Source: Bacillota bacterium
GTDB lineage: Bacteria > Bacillota > DTU025
Direction of reading: 5' to 3'
DNA length: 6,072 nucleotides
Assembly (NCBI GenBank): GCA_012842765.1
Contig: DUWJ01000316.1
Location: 1 to 6,072 of the forward strand
Part shown: positions 1 to 6,072 of the stretch, piece by piece
Layout: every line of letters begins with the position of its first letter
Position numbering within the stretch: position 1 is the first letter of the stretch
Notes under the pieces: generated by a model
The model's database searches: none
The model's input: only the letters and a program-made list of their open reading frames with translations
What the model was told of the DNA's origin: nothing
Position numbers and translations under genes: made by a program

Positions 1-254
1 ATGACTTCCTGAAAGCCCTGCTTAACTCCGGCCATGGTTGTTGCTGCAAGTGAGGCTTGTGCCGCCTCGATCATCCGCCGAACCATGTTTCCGCCGACAG
101 ATCCACAATCGCGGGCGCTGAGATTTCCCCAGTAATCCCCTTCAATGAGATGCGTTGGAATGTTGAGTTCGTTGGCAACCTCATATTTCATCTGATCTAA
201 TGCTTGCCGCGCTTGGGGGACTAGTGTTCTATTGCTTCTGCGAGCCTTTGGCAT
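1..254 (-). CDS. Alpha/beta-type small acid-soluble spore protein (SASP), partial
   Basis: Reverse-strand reading from ATG at 254-252 gives 84 complete codons and runs off the left edge without a stop. The protein matches the alpha/beta-type SASP family: these proteins bind spore DNA, shift it to an A-like form that resists UV and heat damage, and are degraded to amino acids at germination. Seen in the sequence: a basic N-terminus (MPKARRSNR), the first family block at about residues 18-30 (ALDQMKYEVANEL), which contains the expected cleavage site of the germination protease GPR (KYE|VA, residues 23-27), and the second block at about 46-66 (SARDCGSVGG, then NMVRRMIEAAQ). Classical family members have about 60-75 residues, so this one is longer, with an Ala/Thr-rich tail after residue 66. 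It is divergent from glmU. Expression in the forespore under sigma-G is expected from the family, but I could not find a convincing sigma-G promoter. The family call is firm; the paralog is not assigned. Confidence 0.95.
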   Translation of the reverse strand, partial: MPKARRSNRTLVPQARQALDQMKYEVANELNIPTHLIEGDYWGNLSARDCGSVGGNMVRRMIEAAQASLAATTMAGVKQGFQEV

Positions 255-259
255 GTTTT

Positions 260-266
260 CACCTCC
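260..266 (-). promoter_or_regulatory. Ribosome binding site of the SASP gene
   Basis: On the minus strand the bases read GGAGGTG, followed by five bases (AAAAC) and then the ATG at 254-252. This near-perfect Shine-Dalgarno sequence at good spacing fixes the SASP start and fits a highly translated spore protein. Confidence 0.9.
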
Positions 267-360
267 ATTGCGATGCTGAGTACATTCTTTGCCGAGCTAG
301 GCGGGGATATGTTAGTAAACGGATGTCGATCGGCACTCTGTTTGCCAGCATGGTGAAAAG

Positions 361-389
361 TTGACGAAGCAGTATGCTTGGTATATGCT
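361..389 (+). promoter_or_regulatory. Putative sigma-A-type promoter of the glmU-prs-pth-mfd cluster
   Basis: A -35 box TTGACG (361-366, five of six consensus bases) and a -10 box TATGCT (384-389, four of six) are separated by 17 bases. Transcription would start near 396, leaving a leader of roughly 48 bases before the glmU ATG. An overlapping alternative -10, TATATG at 382-387, is preceded by TGG like an extended -10 element but leaves only a 15-base spacer. This is the best promoter candidate in the 189-base gap between the divergent genes. It rests on motif matching only. Confidence 0.5.
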
Positions 390-431
390 CAAAGTGCTTG
401 AAGACCAGTTTCAACATTGGATTAATTTGGC

Positions 432-435
432 GGAG
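432..435 (+). promoter_or_regulatory. Ribosome binding site deciding the glmU start
   Basis: GGAG (part of GGAGTG, 432-437) lies eight bases before ATG 444. An in-frame GTG at 435 would add three residues, but it overlaps this ribosome site and has no good site of its own. The downstream ATG also gives the N-terminus expected for GlmU, with the nucleotide-binding loop beginning about seven residues in. Confidence 0.75.
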
Positions 436-443
436 TGAATAAT

Positions 444-1787
444 ATGGCATCTTTCGTGGGCCTTGTACTAGCGGCAGGGCATGGCAAGCGGATGAAGTCA
501 GCGCTTCCCAAACCACTTCATCCAGTTGCCGGCATACCCATGATTGACCACGTCGTGGGCTCGTTGGTTCGCTCCGGAGCATCGCGTGTAGTAGTTGTTG
601 TTGGACATGGTGGCGAATTGATTGAAGAGCATCTTGCTGGGCGCGCAGAAATAGTCTGGCAGCGCGAGCAATTGGGCACGGGCCATGCTGTCTTAGCGGC
701 GGGCCCGGCTTTTGATGGTTATGATGGCAATATTCTCATCGTACCTGCAGATGTGCCTCTGCTTACTTCCGAAAGCCTCCAACAACTAGTAGAAGAGCAG
801 TCTGGCAGCGCAAGCGACGCCACAATCCTTTCGATGTGCGTTGATGACCCTACAGATTACGGGAGGGTGGTCAGGGACTCGAAGGGGAACGTCGCCGCCA
901 TAGTAGAGCACTGCGATGCGACGGAGGAGATACGCGCTATTCGCGAGGTCAATACCGGCGTTTTTTGTTTTGACAGTAGGACACTTTTCAACGCGCTTCC
1001 GCGTATATCAACAGATAACAAACAGGGCGAGTATTACTTGACAGACGTAATTGCGATTATGATCTCCCAAGGGCTGTCCGTGAGAGCGGTTGCCCTTAAG
1101 GATGCATCAGAGGGACTGGGAATCAATTCCCGCGTCGAGCTTTCCAAAGCCGAGCAGATCATGGGCGATCGCAAGCGACGCGAGGTGATGGAATCAGGGG
1201 TTACTCTGATCGATCCGGCAACCACGTTCATCGATGCAAGTGTGGAGATAGGGTCCGACACGGTCATTATGCCATTTACAATCATAGCCGGGAACAGCAA
1301 GATTGGGGGATCGTGCAATATCGGCCCGTATGTTTACATTCGCGATTCAGAAGTGGGCAGCGGGTGCAATATTGGCCCATTTTCCTATCTGCGCCCGGGC
1401 ACATCACTTGCCGACCGCGTCAAGGTGGGCGACTTTGTTGAGGTGAAGAAGAGCACAGTAGGCGAGGGAAGCAAGATCCCTCACCTTAGTTATATAGGAG
1501 ACACGGTCATGGGCTCCCACGTAAACATAGGGGCTGGGACAATTACATGCAACTACGACGGAGAAACCAAACACACTACGATCATAGAGGACGGCGCTTT
1601 TGTGGGGGCGAACTCTAATCTGGTTGCTCCGGTAAAGGTTGGCTCGGACGCATACATTGCGACCGGGTCCACAGTTACTTCCCATGTTCCAGCAGGGGCT
1701 CTGGCCATAGCGCGAGCGAGGCAGGAGAACAAGGACGGATGGGTCGCAAAGCGAAGGGCGGCTCGATTATCCAAGGAGGAGAAGTAG
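444..1787 (+). CDS. glmU: Bifunctional UDP-N-acetylglucosamine pyrophosphorylase / glucosamine-1-phosphate N-acetyltransferase GlmU
   Basis: GlmU catalyses the last two cytoplasmic steps to UDP-GlcNAc, the precursor of peptidoglycan: acetylation of glucosamine-1-phosphate with acetyl-CoA, then uridylyl transfer from UTP. The 447-residue product has the full two-domain architecture and near-standard length (E. coli 456). The N-terminal Rossmann-like uridylyltransferase (about 1-228) shows LAAGHGKRM (9-17), LPK with Lys23, QLGTGHA (76-82), the metal-binding Asp103 in PADVPL, YGR (139-141), IVEH (153-156), NTG (170-172) and Asn228. The C-terminal left-handed beta-helix acetyltransferase (about 250-447) has hexapeptide repeats, RPG (317-319), VEVKK (332-336), the putative catalytic His347 in HLSYIGD, and [13 protein letters not shown] (361-373). 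One small deviation is Lys15 where many homologs have Thr (GTRM), a change I believe occurs in other GlmUs. It ends two bases before prs, whose ribosome site lies inside its 3' end, so the two are probably translationally coupled. Confidence 0.98.
   Translation: MASFVGLVLAAGHGKRMKSALPKPLHPVAGIPMIDHVVGSLVRSGASRVVVVVGHGGELIEEHLAGRAEIVWQREQLGTGHAVLAAGPAFDGYDGNILIVPADVPLLTSESLQQLVEEQSGSASDATILSMCVDDPTDYGRVVRDSKGNVAAIVEHCDATEEIRAIREVNTGVFCFDSRTLFNALPRISTDNKQGEYYLTDVIAIMISQGLSVRAVALKDASEGLGINSRVELSKAEQIMGDRKRREVMESGVTLIDPATTFIDASVEIGSDTVIMPFTIIAGNSKIGGSCNIGPYVYIRDSEVGSGCNIGPFSYLRPGTSLADRVKVGDFVEVKKSTVGEGSKIPHLSYIGDTVMGSHVNIGAGTITCNYDGETKHTTIIEDGAFVGANSNLVAPVKVGSDAYIATGSTVTSHVPAGALAIARARQENKDGWVAKRRAARLSKEEK
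1773..1780 (+). promoter_or_regulatory. Ribosome binding site of prs, inside the end of glmU
   Basis: AAGGAGGA lies nine bases before ATG 1790 and is embedded in the last codons of glmU. It supports the ATG at 1790 over the in-frame upstream ATG at 1739, which would add 17 residues lacking in the family and overlap glmU by 49 bases. Confidence 0.9.
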
Positions 1788-1789
1788 CT

Positions 1790-2737
1790 ATGGACTCATG
1801 TCATCGAAAGTTGAAGATCTTCGCGTGCAATTCCAACCCTGAGCTATCGAAGGCGATAGCTGCCAATCTCGAAACAGACATTGTCAAAGCTGAAGTGGGC
1901 AGGTTTAGTGACGGTGAAATCAGTGTACAAATATTCGAGAGCATAAGAGGCGCAGACGTCTTTGTCATACAGTCTTTGTGTGCTCCCGTTCACGACAACA
2001 TCATGGAACTTCTCATCGTCATCGATGCGCTAAAGCGCGCATCTGCCAGGTCTATCACTGCTGTTGTCCCGTATTACGGCTATGCCAGGCAGGACAGGAA
2101 ATCTCAGCCCAGAGAGCCCATTACATCGAAACTGCTGGCCAACTTGATCACTGCTGCAGGGGCTTCCCGGGTTCTCACTATCGACTTGCATGCGCCCCAA
2201 ATCCAGGGATTCTTCGATATACCTGTCGACCATCTCAAGGCAGCCCCTATCCTCGCGCAGCATCTGGAATCGAGGGGCTTGAAGGGTTGCGTGATCGTAT
2301 CTCCCGATGTGGGCGGGGTAACTCGCGCCAGGGGAATTGCTGAGCACCTTGACAGCACGTTGGCCATTGTGGACAAGCGTCGCCCGCGGCCTAACGTGTC
2401 GGAGGTTATGAACATAATCGGCGATGTTCGCGGCAAGCCGGCGGTGATCGTCGATGACCTCGTTGATACTGCGGGCACCCTTTGTCAGGCGGCGGACGCA
2501 CTTATCGAGGCGGGGGCGACTGAAGTAAGGGCATGTTGCACCCATGGAGTGCTTTCGGGGCCGGCAATTGAGCGGCTTGCCAATTCGCAGATTTCGGAAC
2601 TGGTTATTACCGATACTATTCCCTTGAGCAAAGAGAAACAGATCGACAAGATATCGATTCTATCGGTGGCCCCGCTTTTTGCGGAGGCGATCAGGAGAAT
2701 CTATCTTGAGCTGTCGGTAAGCATACTATTTGATTAG
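1790..2737 (+). CDS. prs: Ribose-phosphate pyrophosphokinase (PRPP synthetase)
   Basis: Prs transfers the beta,gamma-diphosphate of ATP to ribose-5-phosphate, giving PRPP for purine, pyrimidine, NAD, histidine and tryptophan synthesis in the cytoplasm. The 315-residue product has the standard class I length and motifs throughout: GRFSDGEI (37-44), the ATP-binding RQDRK (100-104) with the adjacent flexible loop (SQPREP, 105-110), [13 protein letters not shown] (131-143), the [11 protein letters not shown] segment (171-181), DKRRPRPN (195-202), and the PRPP-binding loop [10 protein letters not shown] (221-230). The C-terminus ends SVSILFD, the usual family ending. The ADP/phosphate-inhibited class I type is inferred from this similarity. 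It sits two bases after glmU and 21 bases before pth. In Bacillus subtilis ctc (general-stress L25-like protein) lies between prs and pth; it is absent here. Confidence 0.98.
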   Translation: MDSCHRKLKIFACNSNPELSKAIAANLETDIVKAEVGRFSDGEISVQIFESIRGADVFVIQSLCAPVHDNIMELLIVIDALKRASARSITAVVPYYGYARQDRKSQPREPITSKLLANLITAAGASRVLTIDLHAPQIQGFFDIPVDHLKAAPILAQHLESRGLKGCVIVSPDVGGVTRARGIAEHLDSTLAIVDKRRPRPNVSEVMNIIGDVRGKPAVIVDDLVDTAGTLCQAADALIEAGATEVRACCTHGVLSGPAIERLANSQISELVITDTIPLSKEKQIDKISILSVAPLFAEAIRRIYLELSVSILFD

Positions 2738-2758
2738 TCTTTTACAGCGGGTAGTGAC

Positions 2759-3322
2759 ATGTTCATTATAGCAGGCCTTGGAAACCCTGGAACCCAATAT
2801 GAGTGCTCCAGGCATAACATTGGCTTCATGGTTGCCGACCGTCTCGCATTGGAGCTCGGCGCCGGCAAGTTCCGGCGGGCTCCGCATTGTCTCAGTCTTG
2901 TTGCAAAGGGAACGATTGCAGGGGCGGATACGCTAATCGTGAAGCCGCAGACCTACATGAACAACAGCGGAATCGCCGTAGCAAGAGCGACCCGGCAGTA
3001 CGGCGCAGGCCCGGAGTCGCTTATTGTTGTGTACGATGACATGGATCTCGAGGTGGGGCGCATACGAATTCGGGCAAAGGGGAGTGCTGGCGGCCACAAG
3101 GGTATGGGCTCTATTATAGAACATATGGGCACTGAGAATATTGCCCGTGTGCGCGTGGGTATAGGAAGGCCTCCCCCATGGGAGGATTCGGTCCATCACG
3201 TGCTTGGCACATTTGCCCGCGATGAACTTCCTATCATATCGGATGCTGTTATAAACGCCGTTTCTGCCATACTATGTATTGTAGAGGACGGCATCGAGAC
3301 CGCGCAGACCCGCTTCAATTGA
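2759..3322 (+). CDS. pth: Peptidyl-tRNA hydrolase
   Basis: Pth hydrolyses the ester bond of peptidyl-tRNAs that drop off ribosomes, freeing tRNA for reuse; in Bacillus the gene is also known as spoVC. The 187 residues match the usual bacterial length. Visible motifs are GLGNPG (6-11) with Asn10, the catalytic His20 in SRHNIGF, KPQTYMNNSG (62-71) with Asn68, the YDDMDL segment (92-97) with catalytic Asp93, GSAGGHKGM (108-116) and RVRVGIGRP (130-138). Residue 114 is Lys where E. coli and Bacillus have Asn (GGHNG); this position contacts substrate in E. coli Pth, but basic residues occur here in other clostridial homologs as I recall, so activity is still expected. The ATG at 2759 starts exactly at the conserved N-terminus (MFIIAGLGNPG). 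Its ribosome site (GCGGGT, about 2748-2753) is weak, so translation may depend on ribosomes arriving from prs 21 bases upstream. Confidence 0.97.
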   Translation: MFIIAGLGNPGTQYECSRHNIGFMVADRLALELGAGKFRRAPHCLSLVAKGTIAGADTLIVKPQTYMNNSGIAVARATRQYGAGPESLIVVYDDMDLEVGRIRIRAKGSAGGHKGMGSIIEHMGTENIARVRVGIGRPPPWEDSVHHVLGTFARDELPIISDAVINAVSAILCIVEDGIETAQTRFN

Positions 3323-3360
3323 GCTGGGTCTTGCGGTGTTTGTAATGCGTCATCTTTCCC

Positions 3361-3366
3361 GGGGGG
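3361..3366 (+). promoter_or_regulatory. Candidate ribosome site for mfd with unusual spacing
   Basis: A run of six G (preceded by CCC) sits only one base before ATG 3368, too close for normal initiation there. It lies seven bases before an in-frame TTG at 3374, a suitable distance. It is the only purine-rich Shine-Dalgarno-like stretch in the 45-base pth-mfd gap, so it bears directly on which codon starts mfd. Confidence 0.4.
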
Positions 3367-3367
3367 T

Positions 3368-6072
3368 ATGGGGTTGACAGGAATAGTCGACCTCCTGCTC
3401 GACTCTACCGCTTTCACGGAAGCTTTGAGAAGAGTTGAGCGGGGATCGCGCGCTACACATATTGTCGGCCTTTCGGGTTCGCAGAAGTCCCTATTCATAT
3501 CGGGGCTGTTTTGTCATGCCCGGAGGACGGTTTTCGTCGTTACCGCGACACAGCATGACGCGGAAAGCTTGTCGGGGGATATTGCGACTATGATCGGTTC
3601 CGATCGGGTCTTTGTCTTCCCAGCGGTAGATGTGATGCCTTATGAGGAGACGCCGATGAGCGCTGACCTTTCTGCGGCTCGTGCCAAGGCCATGGCTGCT
3701 CTGGCCAGAGGCGAAAAGTGCGTGGTCTTGGCGCCGGCGCGTGCTCTCGGGAGAAGGATGGTTCCCGTGGAGATTTTCCGGGGCGCCATGTTCGATATCA
3801 GGGTCGGCCAACGCTGCGACCTCGATGGCCTGGTATACATGTTGGCTGCGAGCGGCTACGAGATTTTGGGCAAGGTTGACGGCCGTGGGCAAGCCAGTGT
3901 GCGAGGGGGCATAGTCGATGTCTTTCCCAATGATGCGGACCGGCCTGTGCGGATAGAGTTCTTTGGCGACGAGATAGAGTCCATAAGGGTATTTGACCCT
4001 GACACTCAACTCTCACAGGAGATGTTGGATGAGGCGACTATCACTCCCGCGCGGGAGTTCATGTATGACCGGGAACGTCTGGAACGTGCGCGCATGTCCA
4101 TCCGGGAAGAGCTTGATCGGGTGGGCGCTGGTGCCGCGGGCAAGGGCCGGTCGGTCTCGGCAGACAGTGCGCAGGCGCCGTCGATGCTGTCTCCTTCAAG
4201 CATGGTGATGGCTCATACAAGAAATCAGCTGCGTGAAAGGGTTATGCATCATCTCGAGCGCTTCGAAACAGGGGCCTACTTCGACAATGACGAGCAGTAT
4301 CTCCCGTTTTTCTACTCGGAACGGGTGATGGTGGCGGACTGGGCCGAGGACGCCCTGTTTGTCTTGGATGAACCGGTCCGGCTAAAAGAAGCTTTAGATG
4401 GCTACGAGTCGGACATACGGGAGACATATGCTACGCTCCTCGAAGCCGACATGGTTCTTCCATCGCAGGCAGACTCGTATATGAATGCCGCTGAAATCAT
4501 CGATGCCATCAAGCGTCGACAGATAGTGTCCATGTCTTTGCTCGCTAGGGCGCCGGAGGGCAGCTGTGGAGCCGGCCCTGGCGGCGCTTTGGCAGGTTAC
4601 GGGGATCATATAATTGCCCAGACGAAACAGGCGGAGATATTTGCAGGCCGCATCGACGATTTTATTCACGAGATCAAGAACTTCCGGAAACGAGGATACA
4701 GGGTAGTCTGTATGGCCTCGACGGAAGAGAGATGCAACAGGCTGGCTGAACTTCTCGAGGGCAAAGGAATCTCGCCGATTTGCGCTTCGACCCTTGATGT
4801 TGTCCCGGAGGCGGGCACGGCAAGTGTAGTCCGGGGCGAGTTGTCTTCGGGGTTTAAGTGTCCCGATATCAAGCTTTTGGTTCTTACAGAAGCCGAGATA
4901 TATGGCCGGCAGAAGAAGAGGCGGCGGTTCGCCGATGTCGAGGAAGGCGCGCGGATCGCCAGTTACACGGATCTGTCGCCCGGGGACTACGTAGTCCATG
5001 TCAACCACGGAGTGGGGAAGTATGGTGGGGTTCAGACGTTGGAGGCGGCAGGGGTCCAACGCGATTATCTGCTGGTCCAGTATGCCGGGGAAGACAAGGT
5101 GTATGTCCCCACTGATCAGATTGCCCTTCTGCAGAAATACATAGGAATGGAAGATTCGCCCCCCCGCCTGAATAGACTTGGAGGGACGGAATGGACGCGC
5201 ACCAAGGCGAAGGCGCGGGAGTCAGTCCAGGACATGGCCGAGGACCTTCTTCGACTTTACGCAGCCAGGGAATCCGTGAAGGGCTACGCATTTTCGCCAG
5301 ACACCGTATGGCAGCAGGAGTTTGAGGATCTTTTCCCTTACGAGGAGACTCCTGACCAGTGGCGCGCAATAGTTGATGTGAAAAGGGACATGGAAAAGCC
5401 CATGCCAATGGACAGACTGCTCTGCGGGGATGTGGGATTTGGCAAGACCGAGGTGGCGCTGAGGGCTGCGTTCAAGGCCGCGGTAGACGGCAAACAGGTC
5501 GCGGTACTCGTGCCTACAACGATCCTTGCGCAGCAGCACTATAATACGTTTTCCGAGAGATTCCACGGGTTCCCCATGAAGGTGGCAATCCTATCGAGGT
5601 TTCAATCGGAAGCGGAACAAAAACAGGTTATTCGAGGTCTAAAGATGGGATCTGTTGATGTTGTTATCGGAACCCATCGCCTGCTTTCGCAGGACGTGAA
5701 GTTCCGCGATCTCGGCCTCGTGGTGGTCGACGAGGAACAGAGGTTTGGCGTGGCTCAGAAGGAACGTCTGAAGGAGCTCCGCAAGGAAGTAGATGTTCTC
5801 ACGCTCACGGCAACGCCCATTCCTAGGACTCTCCATATGGCGATGACAGGGGTTCGAGACATGAGCCTGATGGAGACTCCGCCCGAAAACAGGTTCCCCA
5901 TAAGGACTTACGTAGTGGAGAAAAATGACAGCCTTGTGAGGGAGGTCATTTTGAGGGAGATCGACCGAAACGGGCAGGTCTATTTCGTCCACAATAGGGT
6001 GCACGACATAGAAGAAGTGGCCGGAAGGCTGAGGCGGCTTGTACCCGAAGCATCCATCGGCGTTGCCCACGG
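3368..6072 (+). CDS. mfd: Transcription-repair coupling factor Mfd, 3'-truncated by the window
   Basis: Mfd binds RNA polymerase stalled at DNA damage, pushes it off using ATP-driven translocation, and recruits UvrA for excision repair. The frame stays open from 3368 to the window end: 901 codons of a protein usually about 1,150-1,190 long. Order seen: a UvrB-like N-terminal module (about 1-390) with the vestigial loop GLSGSQKS (34-41), DVMPYEETP (88-96) and VRGGIVDVFP (178-187); domain 3 (about 415-515); the RNA-polymerase-interacting domain (about 535-605) with GDYVVHVNHGVGKYGG (539-554); then the RecG-like translocase with ETPDQ (660-664), Walker A GDVGFGKTE (687-695), PTTILAQQ (716-723), Walker B DEEQRFG (788-794), TATPIPRT (814-821) and VYFVHNR (871-877). 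Motifs V and VI, the rest of the TRG region and the UvrA-masking domain 7 lie beyond the window. Gly/Ala/Ser-rich stretches at 253-278 and 397-410 look like lineage-specific linkers. The start may be ATG 3368 or TTG 3374. B. subtilis has fin between pth and mfd; it is absent here. Confidence 0.97.
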   Translation, partial: MGLTGIVDLLLDSTAFTEALRRVERGSRATHIVGLSGSQKSLFISGLFCHARRTVFVVTATQHDAESLSGDIATMIGSDRVFVFPAVDVMPYEETPMSADLSAARAKAMAALARGEKCVVLAPARALGRRMVPVEIFRGAMFDIRVGQRCDLDGLVYMLAASGYEILGKVDGRGQASVRGGIVDVFPNDADRPVRIEFFGDEIESIRVFDPDTQLSQEMLDEATITPAREFMYDRERLERARMSIREELDRVGAGAAGKGRSVSADSAQAPSMLSPSSMVMAHTRNQLRERVMHHLERFETGAYFDNDEQYLPFFYSERVMVADWAEDALFVLDEPVRLKEALDGYESDIRETYATLLEADMVLPSQADSYMNAAEIIDAIKRRQIVSMSLLARAPEGSCGAGPGGALAGYGDHIIAQTKQAEIFAGRIDDFIHEIKNFRKRGYRVVCMASTEERCNRLAELLEGKGISPICASTLDVVPEAGTASVVRGELSSGFKCPDIKLLVLTEAEIYGRQKKRRRFADVEEGARIASYTDLSPGDYVVHVNHGVGKYGGVQTLEAAGVQRDYLLVQYAGEDKVYVPTDQIALLQKYIGMEDSPPRLNRLGGTEWTRTKAKARESVQDMAEDLLRLYAARESVKGYAFSPDTVWQQEFEDLFPYEETPDQWRAIVDVKRDMEKPMPMDRLLCGDVGFGKTEVALRAAFKAAVDGKQVAVLVPTTILAQQHYNTFSERFHGFPMKVAILSRFQSEAEQKQVIRGLKMGSVDVVIGTHRLLSQDVKFRDLGLVVVDEEQRFGVAQKERLKELRKEVDVLTLTATPIPRTLHMAMTGVRDMSLMETPPENRFPIRTYVVEKNDSLVREVILREIDRNGQVYFVHNRVHDIEEVAGRLRRLVPEASIGVAH

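Noticed and set aside
273..356. Plus-strand mini-ORF of 27 codons in the SASP-glmU gap
   Set aside because: No Shine-Dalgarno sequence precedes its ATG, which sits just upstream of the divergent SASP ribosome site, and the product looks like nothing known.
371..376. Possible sigma-G -10 box for the SASP gene (CATACT on the minus strand)
   Set aside because: No sigma-G-like -35 hexamer lies 17-18 bases upstream, and the distance to the SASP start exceeds 100 bases.
398..414. Inverted repeat TTGAA...TTCAA in the glmU leader, a possible hairpin
   Set aside because: Five mostly A-U pairs with a seven-base loop are too weak to call a terminator or regulatory structure, and no U-run follows.
486..488. 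GKRM instead of GTRM in the nucleotide-binding loop of GlmU (Lys15)
   Set aside because: I recall other functional GlmU sequences with GKRM, and all other active-site residues are intact, so it is noted only in the gene entry.
1038..1063. TTGACA followed by TATGAT inside glmU, resembling an internal promoter
   Set aside because: The spacer is only 14 bases and TTGACA encodes the conserved YLTD segment of GlmU.
2030..2545. 171-codon open frame on the minus strand opposite prs
   Set aside because: It lies opposite the most conserved motifs of prs and its translation shows no recognisable domain.
2722..2728. CATACTA near the end of prs, identical to a sigma-G -10 core, ahead of pth
   Set aside because: It encodes the conserved SILF tail of Prs, and no acceptable -35 element is found at the right distance.
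3320..3368. pth and mfd are in the same reading frame, separated only by the pth TGA and 15 sense codons, suggesting a readthrough fusion
   Set aside because: Pth ends at its normal family length and the linker codons show no conserved character. A shared frame arises by chance one time in three.
3374..3379. Perfect TTGACA -35 box at the start of mfd
   Set aside because: The positions 16-18 bases downstream hold no -10-like hexamer, and the bases code for the Mfd N-terminus.
4394..5059. 221-codon open frame on the minus strand opposite mfd
   Set aside because: It lies wholly opposite strongly conserved Mfd coding sequence, has no ribosome site I can recognise and no family-like motifs. It is a by-product of codon use in the real gene.

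Overview
The window is a stretch of chromosome from an endospore-forming member of the Bacillota, most likely Clostridia-like. The spore link comes from a partial alpha/beta-type small acid-soluble spore protein (SASP) gene at the left edge. The gene order glmU-prs-pth-mfd is the conserved core of the Bacillus glmU-mfd region. Strong AGGAGG-type ribosome sites, a base composition somewhat above 50 % G+C by eye, and the absence of ctc (between prs and pth) and of fin (between pth and mfd) suggest a lineage away from Bacillus itself. The sequence alone does not give a genus.

Layout: 1-254 (minus) is the 5' part of the SASP gene, running off the left edge. 255-443 is a divergent intergenic region with the SASP ribosome site and a likely sigma-A-type promoter (361-389) reading into glmU. 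From 444 to the right edge, four plus-strand genes follow with gaps of 2, 21 and 45 bases, so they probably share one transcript: glmU (444-1787), prs (1790-2737), pth (2759-3322) and mfd (3368 to beyond 6072; its C-terminal part is missing). No transcription terminator, RNA gene, mobile element, CRISPR array or notable repeat was found.

The genes are housekeeping functions grouped by conserved synteny rather than by one pathway. GlmU makes UDP-GlcNAc for the cell wall. Prs makes PRPP for nucleotide, His and Trp synthesis. Pth recycles peptidyl-tRNA. Mfd removes stalled RNA polymerase and recruits nucleotide excision repair. The divergent SASP coats DNA in the forespore and recalls sspF, which lies near the same cluster in Bacillus.

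I see no undescribed system here. The points worth a second look are small: an awkward start site for mfd, Gly/Ala/Ser-rich insertions in Mfd, a Lys at a usually Asn position in Pth, a long SASP, and a mini-ORF ahead of glmU.
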